A DNA stretch of 64,000 bases, from positions 1-64,000 of the forward strand of contig NZ_JACBGH010000002.1 of the NCBI RefSeq assembly GCF_013391695.1. Direction: 5' to 3'. Below are positions 7,707-18,400 of this stretch, piece by piece (positions within the stretch are counted from its first letter, which is position 1; the number at the start of each line of letters is the position of its first letter). A program made the translations under genes and the position numbers. This DNA comes from Thiomicrorhabdus cannonii. GTDB lineage: Bacteria > Pseudomonadota > Gammaproteobacteria > Thiomicrospirales > Thiomicrospiraceae. The notes under the pieces are model-generated. The model did not search any database. It was not told where the DNA came from and was given only the letters and a program-made list of their open reading frames with translations.

Positions 7707-9638
7707 CTACTCCGCTTCAAACTCCTGCGTGAGCATCTCCACGGTTTCCTGCAACTCCAACCACTCCAGCTCGATCTCTTCGATTTCACTCTCATAAACC
7801 GCCTGCTGCTTAAGCGCTTCGGTTAATTTATCCTTGTTTGCCGTTTCATAAATCGTGGCATCTTCCATTAAGGCATGCAGTTTGGCCAGTTCGGCCTGCG
7901 CCTGCTCCAGGCGCTTTTCAACCTTGGTCAGTTTCTGCGTGTAAGGTTTCAGCTTAATCTCAAGCTGCTTGCGGCGCTGCGCGTTTTCCTGACGCTGCTG
8001 TTTCTTGTTCTTGGCCGGCTCGCTACCCGGCCTGTTGAGTTTATTTTTGGCTTCTTCCTGCGCCTGCTTCAACACCTTCAGACGGGTCTGCAAGTAGCTT
8101 TCCAGGTCCCCATGATACAGACTGACCTGTTTGTCATGCACCCACCAGAACTGGTCGGCGATACTGGTCAACAGGTGCTTGTCGTGCGTCACCAATATCA
8201 AAGCGCCGCCAAACTCCTGCAACGCCATATCCAACGCATCGCGCGTTTCCATATCCAAGTGGTTGGTCGGTTCGTCCAGAATCACCAAATTGGGACGCTG
8301 CAGAATAATCATCGCCAACGCCAGACGCGCTTTTTCGCCGCCCGAAAAACTCGCCACCGGCGTCAGACTCATCTCGTTGGAAAACCCGAATCGCCCGAGA
8401 AAATCCCTGGCCTGCTGATCCGTGACCTCCTCACTCAACCCCAGCAAGTGCTGCAGCGGACTCTTATCCAAATGCAACGCCTCCAGCTGATGCTGGGCGA
8501 AGTAACCGATAGACACACCTTTGCTGAAGACTACCTTGCCGGCCGTCGGTGGCAAATCACCCACCAACAGTTTGATCAAACTGGTCTTACCAGAACCATT
8601 GACCCCGACCAAACCGATGCGATCGCCGGCACGCAACACCAGACTGACTTGCTCGAAAAGTAACTCGTCGCCATAACCAAAATCGACCTGTTCAACCTTC
8701 ATCATCGGATCAGGCTGATGTTTGGGAGGCAAAAATTCAAACTGAAAGGGGTTGGTCGCCTGAACCGCCGCCACCTGTTCGATACGCTCCAACGCCTTGA
8801 CGCGACTTTGCGCCTGCTTGGCCTTGGAAGCTTTGGCCTTGAAGCGTTCGATAAACGATTTGAGATGCTGCATCTGCTGTTTCTGTTTATCGTGCAACGC
8901 CTGCTGCTGCATCAACTGTTCGTTGCGCTGACGCTCAAACGCGGCAAAGTTACCGGCATAATAGGTGATTTTCTGATTCAAAATATGCGCAATGCCCTGC
9001 ACCACTTCATCGAGAAAATCACGGTCGTGGGAGATAATCAGTACCGCACCTTGATAAGCCTTCAGCCACTGTACCAGCCAAGCCACCGCTTCGATATCCA
9101 AGTGATTGGTCGGCTCATCCAGCAACAACAGATCCGAACGCTGCATCAGCGCCCGCCCTAACTTCAGGCGCACCTGCCAACCACCCGAAAAGGCACTCAT
9201 CGGTTTGTGCAAATCGGCGACGCTAAACCCCAAACCGGCAAGCAGCTGCTCGGCCTTTAAAGGCACTTCATAACCGGCAATGCGATCCATGCCATCATAG
9301 GCCGCCACCAGTGCCGACTCGTTCTGCTCAGTCTCGGCGCGCTGAATGCTCGCCACCATCTGCGCGTACTGCGTATCACCAAAGCAGACATAATCCAATG
9401 CACTTAATTCGGTATGCCCGACCTCCTGTTCAACATATCCAATCAACCAATTGGCGGGCACAGCAATCTGTCCGGCCTCAAGCGGCACCTCGCCCATAAT
9501 GGCCTTAAACAGAGTGGTCTTGCCCACGCCGTTTTGACCGATCAGACCGATTTTCTGACCGGGGTGGATCGTCAGACTGGCATTTTCGAACAAAGGCTTA
9601 AGCCCGGCACGAATCGCGACGTTTTGAATAGCTAACAT
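7707..9638 (-). CDS. yheS: ABC-F family ATPase, YheS-like
   Basis: This 643-residue cytoplasmic protein has two ABC domains and no membrane segments, typical of ABC-F translation factors. Walker A motifs are GQNGVGKTT (about 33) and GVNGSGKTS (about 345). Signatures are FSGGWQVRLKLGRAL and FSGGEKARLALAMI, each followed by LLDEPTNHLD. The inter-domain arm contains FIERFKAKASKAKQAQSRVKALERIE, as in E. coli YheS. A charged coiled-coil tail follows (about 540-640). A copy of the dispersed repeat is translated as KLNRPGS at the start of that tail. It is the last gene of a TRIC-lolC-lolD-yheS operon, 7 bases after lolD. Confidence 0.93.
   Translation of the reverse strand: MLAIQNVAIRAGLKPLFENASLTIHPGQKIGLIGQNGVGKTTLFKAIMGEVPLEAGQIAVPANWLIGYVEQEVGHTELSALDYVCFGDTQYAQMVASIQRAETEQNESALVAAYDGMDRIAGYEVPLKAEQLLAGLGFSVADLHKPMSAFSGGWQVRLKLGRALMQRSDLLLLDEPTNHLDIEAVAWLVQWLKAYQGAVLIISHDRDFLDEVVQGIAHILNQKITYYAGNFAAFERQRNEQLMQQQALHDKQKQQMQHLKSFIERFKAKASKAKQAQSRVKALERIEQVAAVQATNPFQFEFLPPKHQPDPMMKVEQVDFGYGDELLFEQVSLVLRAGDRIGLVGVNGSGKTSLIKLLVGDLPPTAGKVVFSKGVSIGYFAQHQLEALHLDKSPLQHLLGLSEEVTDQQARDFLGRFGFSNEMSLTPVASFSGGEKARLALAMIILQRPNLVILDEPTNHLDMETRDALDMALQEFGGALILVTHDKHLLTSIADQFWWVHDKQVSLYHGDLESYLQTRLKVLKQAQEEAKNKLNRPGSEPAKNKKQQRQENAQRRKQLEIKLKPYTQKLTKVEKRLEQAQAELAKLHALMEDATIYETANKDKLTEALKQQAVYESEIEEIELEWLELQETVEMLTQEFEAE
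8023..8043 (+). repeat. dispersed 20-bp repeat inside yheS
   Basis: TACCCGGCCTGTTGAGTTTA matches the core in 19 of 20 positions on the plus strand, antisense to yheS. Read in the gene's sense it encodes KLNRPGS in the variable linker after the second ABC domain. Confidence 0.85.
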
Positions 9639-9645
9639 GAAAAAC

Positions 9646-10350
9646 TCAGAAAGATAAAGAGAGCGGCTGCAACTGACCGTCGACCAATGTCACTTGACGA
9701 TCCATGCGCGCAGCCAATTGCAGATCATGGGTAACGACCAACAAGGCGGTATTGAATTCCTGATTCAGTTCCAACATTAATTGAAACACCTGTTCGGCCG
9801 TCTCATGGTCAAGATTACCAGTCGGTTCATCGGCTAAAATCACAGCAGGCCGGGTAATCAAGGCTCGGGCAATCGATACCCGTTGACGTTCTCCACCGGA
9901 AAGTTCGGAAGGTTTATGCTGTAGGCGTTGGCCTAAACCGACACGCTCCAATAGCACGGTCGCCTGCTGCTGCGCTTGCGCCGCCGAAACGCGGCGAATC
10001 CGCAACGGCAACATGACATTTTCCAATGCGGTCAACTCGGGCAGCAGATGATGGAATTGATAGACAAACCCCATATGCAGATTGCGCAACCGGCCGCGTT
10101 TGACGTCATTGAGCCTGGAAAACGACTGCCCCATTAAAGCCACATGACCGCTGCTCGGCTGATCCAATCCAGCCAACAGATGCAGCAGAGTACTTTTACC
10201 GGAACCGGAAGCGCCGACAATCGCCAGTTTTTCGCCGGCCAGCACCTCCAGATCGACATGGCTCAACACCTGCGTGGTGATCTGCCCTTCCTGGTAAACC
10301 TTTTTTAATCCCTGCGCGTGAAGCACCATGTCCGTCATCTCATTACTCAT
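9646..10350 (-). CDS. lolD: lipoprotein-releasing system ATP-binding protein LolD
   Basis: This 234-residue ABC ATPase powers extraction of outer-membrane lipoproteins by LolCDE. Walker A is GASGSGKST, the Q-loop lies in [22 protein letters not shown], which is characteristic of the LolD/MacB group, and the signature is [15 protein letters not shown] followed by [11 protein letters not shown]. Its start overlaps the end of lolC by 8 bases, indicating translational coupling. The downstream yheS begins 7 bases after its stop. Confidence 0.96.
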   Translation of the reverse strand: MSNEMTDMVLHAQGLKKVYQEGQITTQVLSHVDLEVLAGEKLAIVGASGSGKSTLLHLLAGLDQPSSGHVALMGQSFSRLNDVKRGRLRNLHMGFVYQFHHLLPELTALENVMLPLRIRRVSAAQAQQQATVLLERVGLGQRLQHKPSELSGGERQRVSIARALITRPAVILADEPTGNLDHETAEQVFQLMLELNQEFNTALLVVTHDLQLAARMDRQVTLVDGQLQPLSLSF

Positions 10351-11593
10351 AACGCAACGCCTCCGCAGGATGGACTTTGGAGGCCTTTCTGGCCGGATAC
10401 AGCGTCGCCAGCAACGTCAACAAAAACGCCACCCCGCTGACCGCCCAGACATCGCTCCACTCTAGTTTTGAAGGCACCTGACTGATGTAATACACATCGG
10501 CCGGGAAGAATTTAAAGCCCAGCAGGTTTTCGATAAAAGGCACAATCACATCAATATTCAACGACAGACTGACGCCGCCAAGCAGTCCCAAGACGGCTCC
10601 GCTGAAACCGATAATCAATCCCTGAATAATAAACATCCACTGCACGCTCATTGGTGATGCACCCAACGTACGCAGCACCGCGATGTCGCCCTGCTTATCG
10701 GTCACCACCATCACCATGGTGGAAACAATATTAAACGCCGCCACCATAATAATCAGCGCCAGCACAATAAACATCATGCGCTTTTCCATCTCGATGGCTT
10801 TGAAGAAATTGGCGTGCTGTTGCGTCCAATCGCGCACATAAAGCACCTGATTCAGCGACTCCGCCAACTGATGACGCACCTCATGGACTTTGAACATATC
10901 GGCGATCTTTAATTGCAGACCGCCGACCGCGTCGTCGTACTTGAAGATTTTCTGCGCATCTTCCAGGTGCACAATCGCCAACCCGCTGTCATACTCGTGC
11001 ATACCGGCTTCAAAAATCCCCACCACCGTCAACCGTTTGATGCGCGGCACGATCCCGACCGGCGAGAAACTGCCCTGTGGCGCAATCAAAGTGACCTTGT
11101 CGCCCATTGCCACCCCCATGCTGGCGGCTAATTCACCGCCCAGGATAATGCCGTACTCTTTAGGCTTGAGATTTTGCAAACTGCCCATCACCATTTTGCT
11201 TTCGATATCCGCCACCTGATTTTCATAATCCGGCAAAATGCCACGCACCGCGACGCCCTTGACATCCTCGCCACGGGTCAACATCCCCTGCTCCATGATA
11301 TTTGGTGCCGCGCCCAAGACATTCGGCTGCTGCTTGACGCGCTCATACAAATCCTGCCAGTCATACAGACGGTCATCACGCTGCGTCAGCGTCATATGCG
11401 CCGTCATTCCCAGAATGCGGTCGCGCAACTCCTGCTGAAAACCATTCATAATCGACATCACGGTAATCAGCGCGGTCACACCGAGAGCAATACCGATCAT
11501 CGACGAAAAGGTGATGAAAGAGATAAAACCGTTGCGGCGCTTGGCGCGGGTGTAGCGAAAACCTAGCAACAGTTCGAATGGGGCTCTAAACAT
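10343..11593 (-). CDS. lolC: lipoprotein-releasing system permease LolC/LolE
   Basis: This 416-residue inner-membrane protein is the permease of the lipoprotein-releasing ABC transporter. It has one TM helix near the N terminus ([23 protein letters not shown]), a large periplasmic domain, and three TM helices in the last 150 residues, ending in [16 protein letters not shown], the family's C-terminal signature. Only one permease gene accompanies lolD here, so the complex may be a LolF-type homodimer or a second permease may lie elsewhere. An ATG at 11593 is preferred over an in-frame TTG at 11602. Confidence 0.94.
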   Translation of the reverse strand: MFRAPFELLLGFRYTRAKRRNGFISFITFSSMIGIALGVTALITVMSIMNGFQQELRDRILGMTAHMTLTQRDDRLYDWQDLYERVKQQPNVLGAAPNIMEQGMLTRGEDVKGVAVRGILPDYENQVADIESKMVMGSLQNLKPKEYGIILGGELAASMGVAMGDKVTLIAPQGSFSPVGIVPRIKRLTVVGIFEAGMHEYDSGLAIVHLEDAQKIFKYDDAVGGLQLKIADMFKVHEVRHQLAESLNQVLYVRDWTQQHANFFKAIEMEKRMMFIVLALIIMVAAFNIVSTMVMVVTDKQGDIAVLRTLGASPMSVQWMFIIQGLIIGFSGAVLGLLGGVSLSLNIDVIVPFIENLLGFKFFPADVYYISQVPSKLEWSDVWAVSGVAFLLTLLATLYPARKASKVHPAEALRYE

Positions 11594-11604
11594 AAAATCC
11601 AAAA

Positions 11605-12297
11605 TCAGCGTTGGGTCGAATCAGGCTTGCTGGAAGAAGCGTCATCGTGAGTAGAAAGGGCAGCGCCTGGCGGTTCAGGCGCCTTGTAGGAGATAAATAC
11701 CGGTAATTCGATATTAAACATAATTGCAAAAACACGCATCGACAAGGTCACAATAATCGATACCACTACCGCCCAGTCCGTTGCCACTCCCCACTGAATC
11801 AACAGCAGCAGCAAACTCGCTCCCACAAACGAGGCGGTGGCATAAATCTCTTTGCGGAAAACCAGCGGTACTTCGCCGACCAGCACGTCACGAATCACCC
11901 CGCCGACCACGCCGGTCATAATACCGGTCATAATCGCAATCGGATCGGAAAAACCCAACGCCATCGCTTTCTGCGTGCCAATCACGGTAAACACCGCCAA
12001 TCCGAGGGCATCCAGAAACAGTAGCATCTTGACCGGCAGACGTTTATAACGCGCAAAAAAGAACAGCAGTAGAGCGGAAATGACCACCACATAGATATAG
12101 AGGTCGTTCTGCGTCCAGAAGACGGGCACATCGATAATCAGATCGCGCATCGTGCCGCCGCCAATCGCCGTGACCATCGCAATGACAATCGCGCCAAACA
12201 GGTCCAGCTGTTTGCGGCGTGCAGCCAACAACCCGGTGATAGCAAACACCACCGTGCCGATCAAATCCAAGTAATGAAGTATCTGAGCTAGAGCCAT
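11605..12297 (-). CDS. TRIC-type channel family membrane protein (YicG/UPF0126)
   Basis: This is a predicted seven-helix inner-membrane protein made of two repeated halves, each with the glycine-rich signature (GGGTMRDL and GGVIRDVL). Bacterial TRIC homologues form trimeric monovalent-cation channels; the ion handled here is inferred. The frame extends to a TTG at 12357, but the ATG at 12297 aligns with the family N terminus (ILHYLDLIGTVVFAITG) and gives 230 residues. A TATAAT lies 7 bases upstream of that ATG with no ribosome-binding site, so the message may be leaderless. It heads the lolCD-yheS operon, 11 bases before lolC. Confidence 0.87.
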   Translation of the reverse strand: MALAQILHYLDLIGTVVFAITGLLAARRKQLDLFGAIVIAMVTAIGGGTMRDLIIDVPVFWTQNDLYIYVVVISALLLFFFARYKRLPVKMLLFLDALGLAVFTVIGTQKAMALGFSDPIAIMTGIMTGVVGGVIRDVLVGEVPLVFRKEIYATASFVGASLLLLLIQWGVATDWAVVVSIIVTLSMRVFAIMFNIELPVFISYKAPEPPGAALSTHDDASSSKPDSTQR

Positions 12298-12380
12298 AGG
12301 CGCATTATATAGGATGGATAAAAGAAGAAAACAGTAATCTGCAATTTCCGCAATCAATCCATGCCATTCGCGCCAAAAAC

Positions 12381-12410
12381 AAAAACGCCCTCATAATAGA
12401 GGGCGTTTTG
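12381..12410. terminator. bidirectional terminator downstream of the SQR-like gene
   Basis: AAAACGCCCTC-ATAATA-GAGGGCGTTTT is a perfect stem with A and T runs on both sides. It follows the minus-strand flavoprotein gene by about 25 bases. Confidence 0.85.
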
Positions 12411-12434
12411 GCAGGTTTGAACCGATTAAACGTC

Positions 12435-13754
12435 TTATTTACTGTCAGACTTCAAACGGTTGATACCCAACATTTTCATAATGTATTTCTGGTAAATCGG
12501 CTCAGAGTTACCGGCTTTCATGTTACGGATGAAGTATTTTTCAAACGCAATTTTCGCCAAATGCACCCACTTGCCTTTCTTCGCCCACGTCAGGTTACGT
12601 GGCGGGATCTGAGGCAGAGCAACGAATGCCGCACCAGAGTCCCCCATGTCCGCCAGACAGACTGTGTTCCATGTAGGCTCTTCGTGTGGTTCCAAACCTT
12701 GAATGTTGGCTTCGATGTTATGGCAGATTGCCGTTACCATCGACTCGATCATCAAACCGGTTTTTGGGGTACCGCAAGGCACCGGACACTTGGTATCCAC
12801 CGGAGGAATGGCAATCCCCACACCCAACGCATAGATGTTATGGTAAGTCGGGTTGCGGCTGAACTTGTCAACTTTAACGAAACCGCGCGGGTTAACCAAC
12901 GGACCGCCCATTTTCGCAGGATCGGCATCCACCATCTCTTGCAGGAACTTAGAACCTTTAAACGCCGGCAACATCATGGCGTATTTGAACGGCAATTCGT
13001 GTGTATTAATCACATCACCACGGTTGTTGTACTCTTCAACGTACATCACGCCGTCTTCGATTTTGGTGGTCTTGGCGTTACAGATCCAGTTGATATGGCG
13101 GTTACGCATTTCCGATTCCATCAAGCCCTTGGAGTCGCCAACCCCATCCAGACCCAAATGACCGATATAAGGTTCAGCCGTGACAAATGTCATTGGCACT
13201 TGGTTACGGATTTTACGCTTACGCAGATCGGTTTCCATGATCATCGCAAACTCGTAAGCCGGACCAAAGCAGGACGCACCTTGAACCGCGCCAATGATAA
13301 TCGGACCAGGATTCTGGCAGAACTCTTCCCACTGTTCATGGGCTTCTACCGCGTGAGGTGTTGTACACACAGAAACCGTGTTGCCGCCGTGGCTCTTTGG
13401 ACCAAAACCTGGAATTTCTTCAAACGCCAACGCCGGGCCGGTTGCCAGAATCAGATAGTCATAGGCCATTTCAGAACCGTTATCCAACGTGATTTTGTTG
13501 TTTTCAGGATCCAGAGCCACGCAAGTGTTGTTGTAGAACTCGATGCCTTTGCGCGTTAGGTAGGGCTCCAACTTGAAGGAAATGTCTTCCGCTTTACGCC
13601 AGCCCACAGCAACCCACGGGTTAGACGGTACAAAGTTAAACTCATCAACCGCGTTAACTACTTTAATCGTGTGCCCTTTATCCAAATGCTTACGAATATC
13701 GTAAGACATCGGTAAACCACCTGTACTTGATCCAACCACAACAACTGTTGCCAT
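12435..13754 (-). CDS. sulfide:quinone oxidoreductase-like flavoprotein
   Basis: This 439-residue pyridine nucleotide-disulfide family protein opens with an FAD-binding motif (VVVVGSSTGG) and a second FAD contact at ALGVGIAIPP near 310. SQR hallmarks are Cys162 in GASCFGPAYEF, Cys327 (with Cys323) in CPVPCGTPKTG, Cys130 in VSVCTTPH, and the membrane-side element FVALPQIPPRNLTW near 377. These match the three redox cysteines known in SQRs. The C-terminal amphipathic helices would dock it on the membrane, passing electrons from sulfide to quinone. It has a 250-base AT-rich upstream region and its own terminator, so it is monocistronic. The exact SQR type was not determined. Confidence 0.88.
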   Translation of the reverse strand: MATVVVVGSSTGGLPMSYDIRKHLDKGHTIKVVNAVDEFNFVPSNPWVAVGWRKAEDISFKLEPYLTRKGIEFYNNTCVALDPENNKITLDNGSEMAYDYLILATGPALAFEEIPGFGPKSHGGNTVSVCTTPHAVEAHEQWEEFCQNPGPIIIGAVQGASCFGPAYEFAMIMETDLRKRKIRNQVPMTFVTAEPYIGHLGLDGVGDSKGLMESEMRNRHINWICNAKTTKIEDGVMYVEEYNNRGDVINTHELPFKYAMMLPAFKGSKFLQEMVDADPAKMGGPLVNPRGFVKVDKFSRNPTYHNIYALGVGIAIPPVDTKCPVPCGTPKTGLMIESMVTAICHNIEANIQGLEPHEEPTWNTVCLADMGDSGAAFVALPQIPPRNLTWAKKGKWVHLAKIAFEKYFIRNMKAGNSEPIYQKYIMKMLGINRLKSDSK

Positions 13755-14002
13755 GTCGCTAACCTTCCTTATCTAAAATCTGCCTAGTTGCTTGTTATGC
13801 AACCTATTTATTTTTTTAATGATAATTAATCAGACTTATTTATTAATAAGCCCTACTAACGTCAAACGTCGGCCCATAATGAACCAAAGAAAGCCAAATT
13901 AAAAATAAAATTTACATATCACTCATCAACCAAATTTATTAATGACTAAAATTTTCACTTATGAAGAAACGCGTAATAGATTGCGTTTATTTCAACCCAT
14001 TT

Positions 14003-15223
14003 CTATATTTTATGAGAACGATGAATCAACAAGGCCGGAACCCACAACAACACCGTCAAGGTCGCCACGCCAAGCGCCAGCATGGTGACGACACTGGCCT
14101 GCTGGATCAGCTGCTGATCGCTTGCTAACAATACAACCAAGCCTAACAAAGTAGTCCAACTGCTCAACCAGATCGGTCTGGCAACGCTGGCCATTGCATA
14201 ACGCACCGCCTGCTCCCGATCCGAAAATACGCCGCGCCGCGCCCGAACATATCTCGCAAAAAAATGGATGCCGTCATCCACAATCAGCCCCATTGGAACC
14301 ATCAGCAACAATAGGGAACTCACTCCCTGGCTGAACAACACGGTGAACAATAGCAAGGTAACCATCAACGCGGCCGCATTGACCAAGGTATTTAGCAAGG
14401 CAACCGAAAAGCTCCGCCAAAACAGCCATAACAGCGCACCAATCACAAGCAGCATCCACGAAAAATCGAGCAGTAACGTCAGCAGTTCACCGGATTGCAG
14501 CAACAATACCGCCAGACCCGAAAGAGCCATACCTGTTCCCCAAAAAATCACCCGCGGATAACGCTGCAACCAGCCCACAACAAACGCATAACCGTGGCGA
14601 TCCGCACTATGGCCAACCCGAAACTCCAGCAACCAACTCAGCAAAATCAACGGCAGCAAGGTGAGCGTTATCAGATAACTCAATACCGCCCCCACAATCA
14701 CCACCCACGCCAGCTGCGCAAACTGCGGCTCATACCAGGCAGCCAAAGCAAACCCCAACAGCGTAGTGAAATTGGATAGAAAAATAGGACTGTTATTGAG
14801 CTTCAGGGCCTCGGCCAAGGCATCGAACTGAAACAGGCCGCGCGCCATCTCGCGTAATACGGAGGTGAGAATATGGATCAGATTGCTGGTGATGAGCGTC
14901 ATCAACACCACCAAGCCGAGCAGACTGTTGGCATCCAGGGTGATGCCCAGCCAACCCAAAGTACCGAACGTCAGCAGCAACACGGTCGCATTCAAACCCA
15001 ACTGCAACAGCGCCGTTTTAAACGAGTCCAGCAAATAGATCAACGCCAGACTCATTACACCAACGCTAGCCGCCAGCAGCAGCCAATCCTTTGCCGCCAC
15101 CTCGCTCTGCAAGCTGAAAATACCGCTTGCCAATACCGCCCCCGTCACGCCCAACGCAAGCGACAACGGCCACTTGTTGTGTGCCACCATCTGCACCCAG
15201 CTAAACGCCCAATTTCCGTACAT
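14003..15223 (-). CDS. RND/MMPL-like membrane protein without porter domains
   Basis: This 406-residue protein is almost entirely hydrophobic, with about twelve predicted TM segments. Two internal halves resemble RND/MMPL cores: each carries a TM4-like acidic helix region, clearest in the second as PMGLIVDDGIHFFARYVRARR near 310, followed by SVARPIWLSSWTTLLGLVVLLAS. The large periplasmic porter loops after TM1 and TM7 of normal RND proteins are absent, which explains the length of roughly half the usual. AAGGAAGG precedes the ATG. It stands alone between the SQR-like gene and mfd. The substrate is unknown. Confidence 0.75.
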   Translation of the reverse strand: MYGNWAFSWVQMVAHNKWPLSLALGVTGAVLASGIFSLQSEVAAKDWLLLAASVGVMSLALIYLLDSFKTALLQLGLNATVLLLTFGTLGWLGITLDANSLLGLVVLMTLITSNLIHILTSVLREMARGLFQFDALAEALKLNNSPIFLSNFTTLLGFALAAWYEPQFAQLAWVVIVGAVLSYLITLTLLPLILLSWLLEFRVGHSADRHGYAFVVGWLQRYPRVIFWGTGMALSGLAVLLLQSGELLTLLLDFSWMLLVIGALLWLFWRSFSVALLNTLVNAAALMVTLLLFTVLFSQGVSSLLLLMVPMGLIVDDGIHFFARYVRARRGVFSDREQAVRYAMASVARPIWLSSWTTLLGLVVLLASDQQLIQQASVVTMLALGVATLTVLLWVPALLIHRSHKI

Positions 15224-15257
15224 ATCCTTCCTTTCGTCCTCCCAACAAACCGCAAAC

Positions 15258-15277
15258 TACCCGGCCTGTTGAGTTTT
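15258..15277 (+). repeat. dispersed 20-bp repeat, single copy
   Basis: A perfect TACCCGGCCTGTTGAGTTTT lies between the divergent RND-like gene and mfd. Confidence 0.9.
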
Positions 15278-15403
15278 AAAACCGATTTTTAACACACAAT
15301 TTAAGCGCCAAATGCGACAATTCCTTGCCATCGACAAAATGCGCTAGTTTAAAATAAGCGCTCTTGTCATTGTTTCCCAATTCAATCAGATTAGTTTTTG
15401 CGC

Positions 15404-18400
15404 ATGAAATCCACACTCCCGCTTTTGGCTCACTCACCGCTTCCGCTTCAAGGCCACCGCTCCTACTGGGGCAAACTCAACTCGGCCGAACAGTCGTTGG
15501 TCATTGCCCGTCAGGCGCAGCATACCGACGGCCTCACGGTGATTATGACCGCCGACAGCCAGAGTGCCAGTCGTTTGCAGGAAGAGTTGCGCTTTTTCCT
15601 GAACGGTCAGACGATCCTCTCTTTTCCCGAATGGGAAACCCTGCCATACGACCGTTTTTCGCCGCACCAGGACCTGATTTCCGAGCGCTTGAAAACCCTT
15701 TATCAGCTGCCAGACACACAGAAAGGCATTCTGATTCTGCCGGTCGCGACGCTGTTGCAGCGCGTTGTGCCGCACCACTATATTCAAAAATTCACCTTTA
15801 TGCTCGAAAAAGGCGACACGCTGGATGTGGAAGCCTTTGCCAAAAAACTCGAATCCGGCGGCTACCAGCGTGTCGGCCAGGTCATGGAACATGGCGAATT
15901 CGCGATTCGCGGTTCGATTATCGACCTCTTCCCGATGGGCAGCAAACAGCCGTTCCGACTGGACTTGTTTGACGACGAGATCGAAACCATCCGCAGTTTC
16001 GACGTGGAAACCCAACGCTCCATCGGCCAGATAGAACGCATTCAGCTGCTGCCGGCCAAGGAATACGATTTTACCACCGACGGCATTGAACGCTTCCGCC
16101 AACAGTTCAAACTCGCCTTTGGCGACGAGCGCCGCACCTGCCAGCTCTACCAGCAGGTCAGCGAAGCGCAGGCGGTCGGCGGTCTGGAATACTACCTGCC
16201 GCTGTTCCATGAAGAGCTCGCCACCCTGTTCGACTACTTTCCCGAACAGACGCTGTTTTTTGAATTCGACGACCTCGAAGCCGCGGTTGAAGGCGTGCGC
16301 CACGCTTATGAAGAACGCTATCAGATCGGCCAGCACAACCCCGACTATCCGATTTTGCGCCCCAACGACCTGATTCTGACGGCGAGCGAATTCTTCAGCG
16401 AACTCAAGCAGCACCACCGCATTACCCTGCAAAGCGCACAGACCGACAAGACCACCCATCTGTTCGACACCCTGACACTGCCGGATTTGAGCGTACAGCC
16501 GCAAAGCGACTATCCGCTGGCGCGCCTCAACGCCTTCTGCGACCAATACAAAGGGCGCATTATCTACAGCGCCGAAACCACCGGCCGCCGCGAAACCTTG
16601 CTGACGTTGCTGGGCAAACACAAACAGCATCCGCAAATCGTTACCGACTGGCAAGCCGCCCTGCAAAGCGATGCGCGTTACAGCATCGTCGTCAGTCCGC
16701 TCGAAGAATCGGTTTATACCGCCAAACTCTGCGTCATCAGCGAAAGCCAGATTTTCGGCCAAACGGTGGTGCAGAAGCGCCGTCGCAAACGCAAACACAG
16801 CGATTTCGACAGCGCCATCAGCAACCTCATCGAACTCGATATCGGCAGTCCGATTGTGCATATCGACCACGGCGTAGGACGCTACCAAGGTCTGCAAACC
16901 CTCGAAATTCAGGGCGAGGCACGCGAATTTCTGATGATCGAATACGCCGGCGAGGCCAAACTCTACGTGCCGGTCACCTCACTGCACCTGATCAGCCGCT
17001 ATACCGGCGCCACGCCGGAAACCGCGCCGCTACACAAACTCGGCAGCGACAAGTGGGAAAAAGCCAAACGCAAGGCCGCCGAAAAAGTCCACGATGTCGC
17101 CGCCGAATTGCTGGACATCTACGCGCAACGCGAAGCGCGGCCGGGCTATGCTTTCAATACGCCCGAAGAGGCCTACCAGCGTTTTGCCGCGAGTTTTCCG
17201 TTCGAGGAAACGCCCGACCAGCAGGCCGCGATTGAAGCCGTATTGGCCGATATGCACAATAAACGCCCGATGGATCGACTGGTGTGCGGTGACGTCGGTT
17301 TCGGCAAGACCGAAGTGGCGATGCGCGCCGCCTTTATTGCCGCCTATGACGGCAAACAGGTGGCGGTATTGGTGCCCACCACCCTGTTGGCACAGCAGCA
17401 TCTGGAAAACTTCCGCAACCGCTTTGCCGACTGGCCGGTGCGCATCGAAGCCCTGTCGCGCTTCCAGTCCGCCAAAGAACAGAAAGAGATCCTCGCCGAC
17501 TTGAAGGAAGGCAAGGTCGATATCGTCATCGGCACCCACAAGCTGATTCAAAAAGATGTCGAATACCGCAATATCGGTCTGATTATCATCGACGAGGAGC
17601 ACCGTTTCGGCGTGCGCCAAAAAGAGCAGTTGAAGAAACTGCGTGCCGAAGTCGACGTGCTCACCATGACGGCCACGCCGATTCCGCGTACCTTGAACAT
17701 GGCCATGAACGACCTGCGCGATCTCTCGATTATCGCCACGCCACCCGCCAAGCGTCTGGCGGTGCAGACCTTTGTGCAGGAGTGGAACGAGGAAACGGTG
17801 CGCGAAGCCTGTCTGCGTGAAATCCGTCGCGGCGGACAGATTTATCTGCTGTACAACAATGTCGACAAGATCGAGCAGATGGTCGAGGAGATGCAAGCCC
17901 TCATTCCCGAGGCCAAGGTCGATTTCGCCCACGGCCAGATGAACGAGCGCGAGCTGGAAACGGTGATGGAGAACTTCTACCACCGCCGTTTCAATATCCT
18001 GGTGTGTACCACGATTATCGAAACCGGCATCGACATTCCAACCGCCAACACCATTCTGATCCACCGGGCCGACAAGTTCGGCTTGGCGCAGCTGCATCAG
18101 TTGCGCGGCCGTGTTGGCCGGTCGCACCACCGCGCCTACGCCTATTTGTTCCACGGCGGCAAATCGCTGCTGACGGCCGATGCCGAAAAACGTCTGGCGG
18201 CGATTGCCAAACACGACACCTTGGGGGCGGGCTTTATGCTGGCGAGCCACGATTTGGAAATCCGCGGTGCCGGCGAACTGCTCGGCGACGGCCAGTCCGG
18301 CCAGATTCAGGAGATCGGTTTCGGCCTGTACAGCGAACTGCTGGAACGCGCCGTCAAAGCCTTGAAATCGGGCAAACAGCCTGAGCTCAATGTGTCGCTG

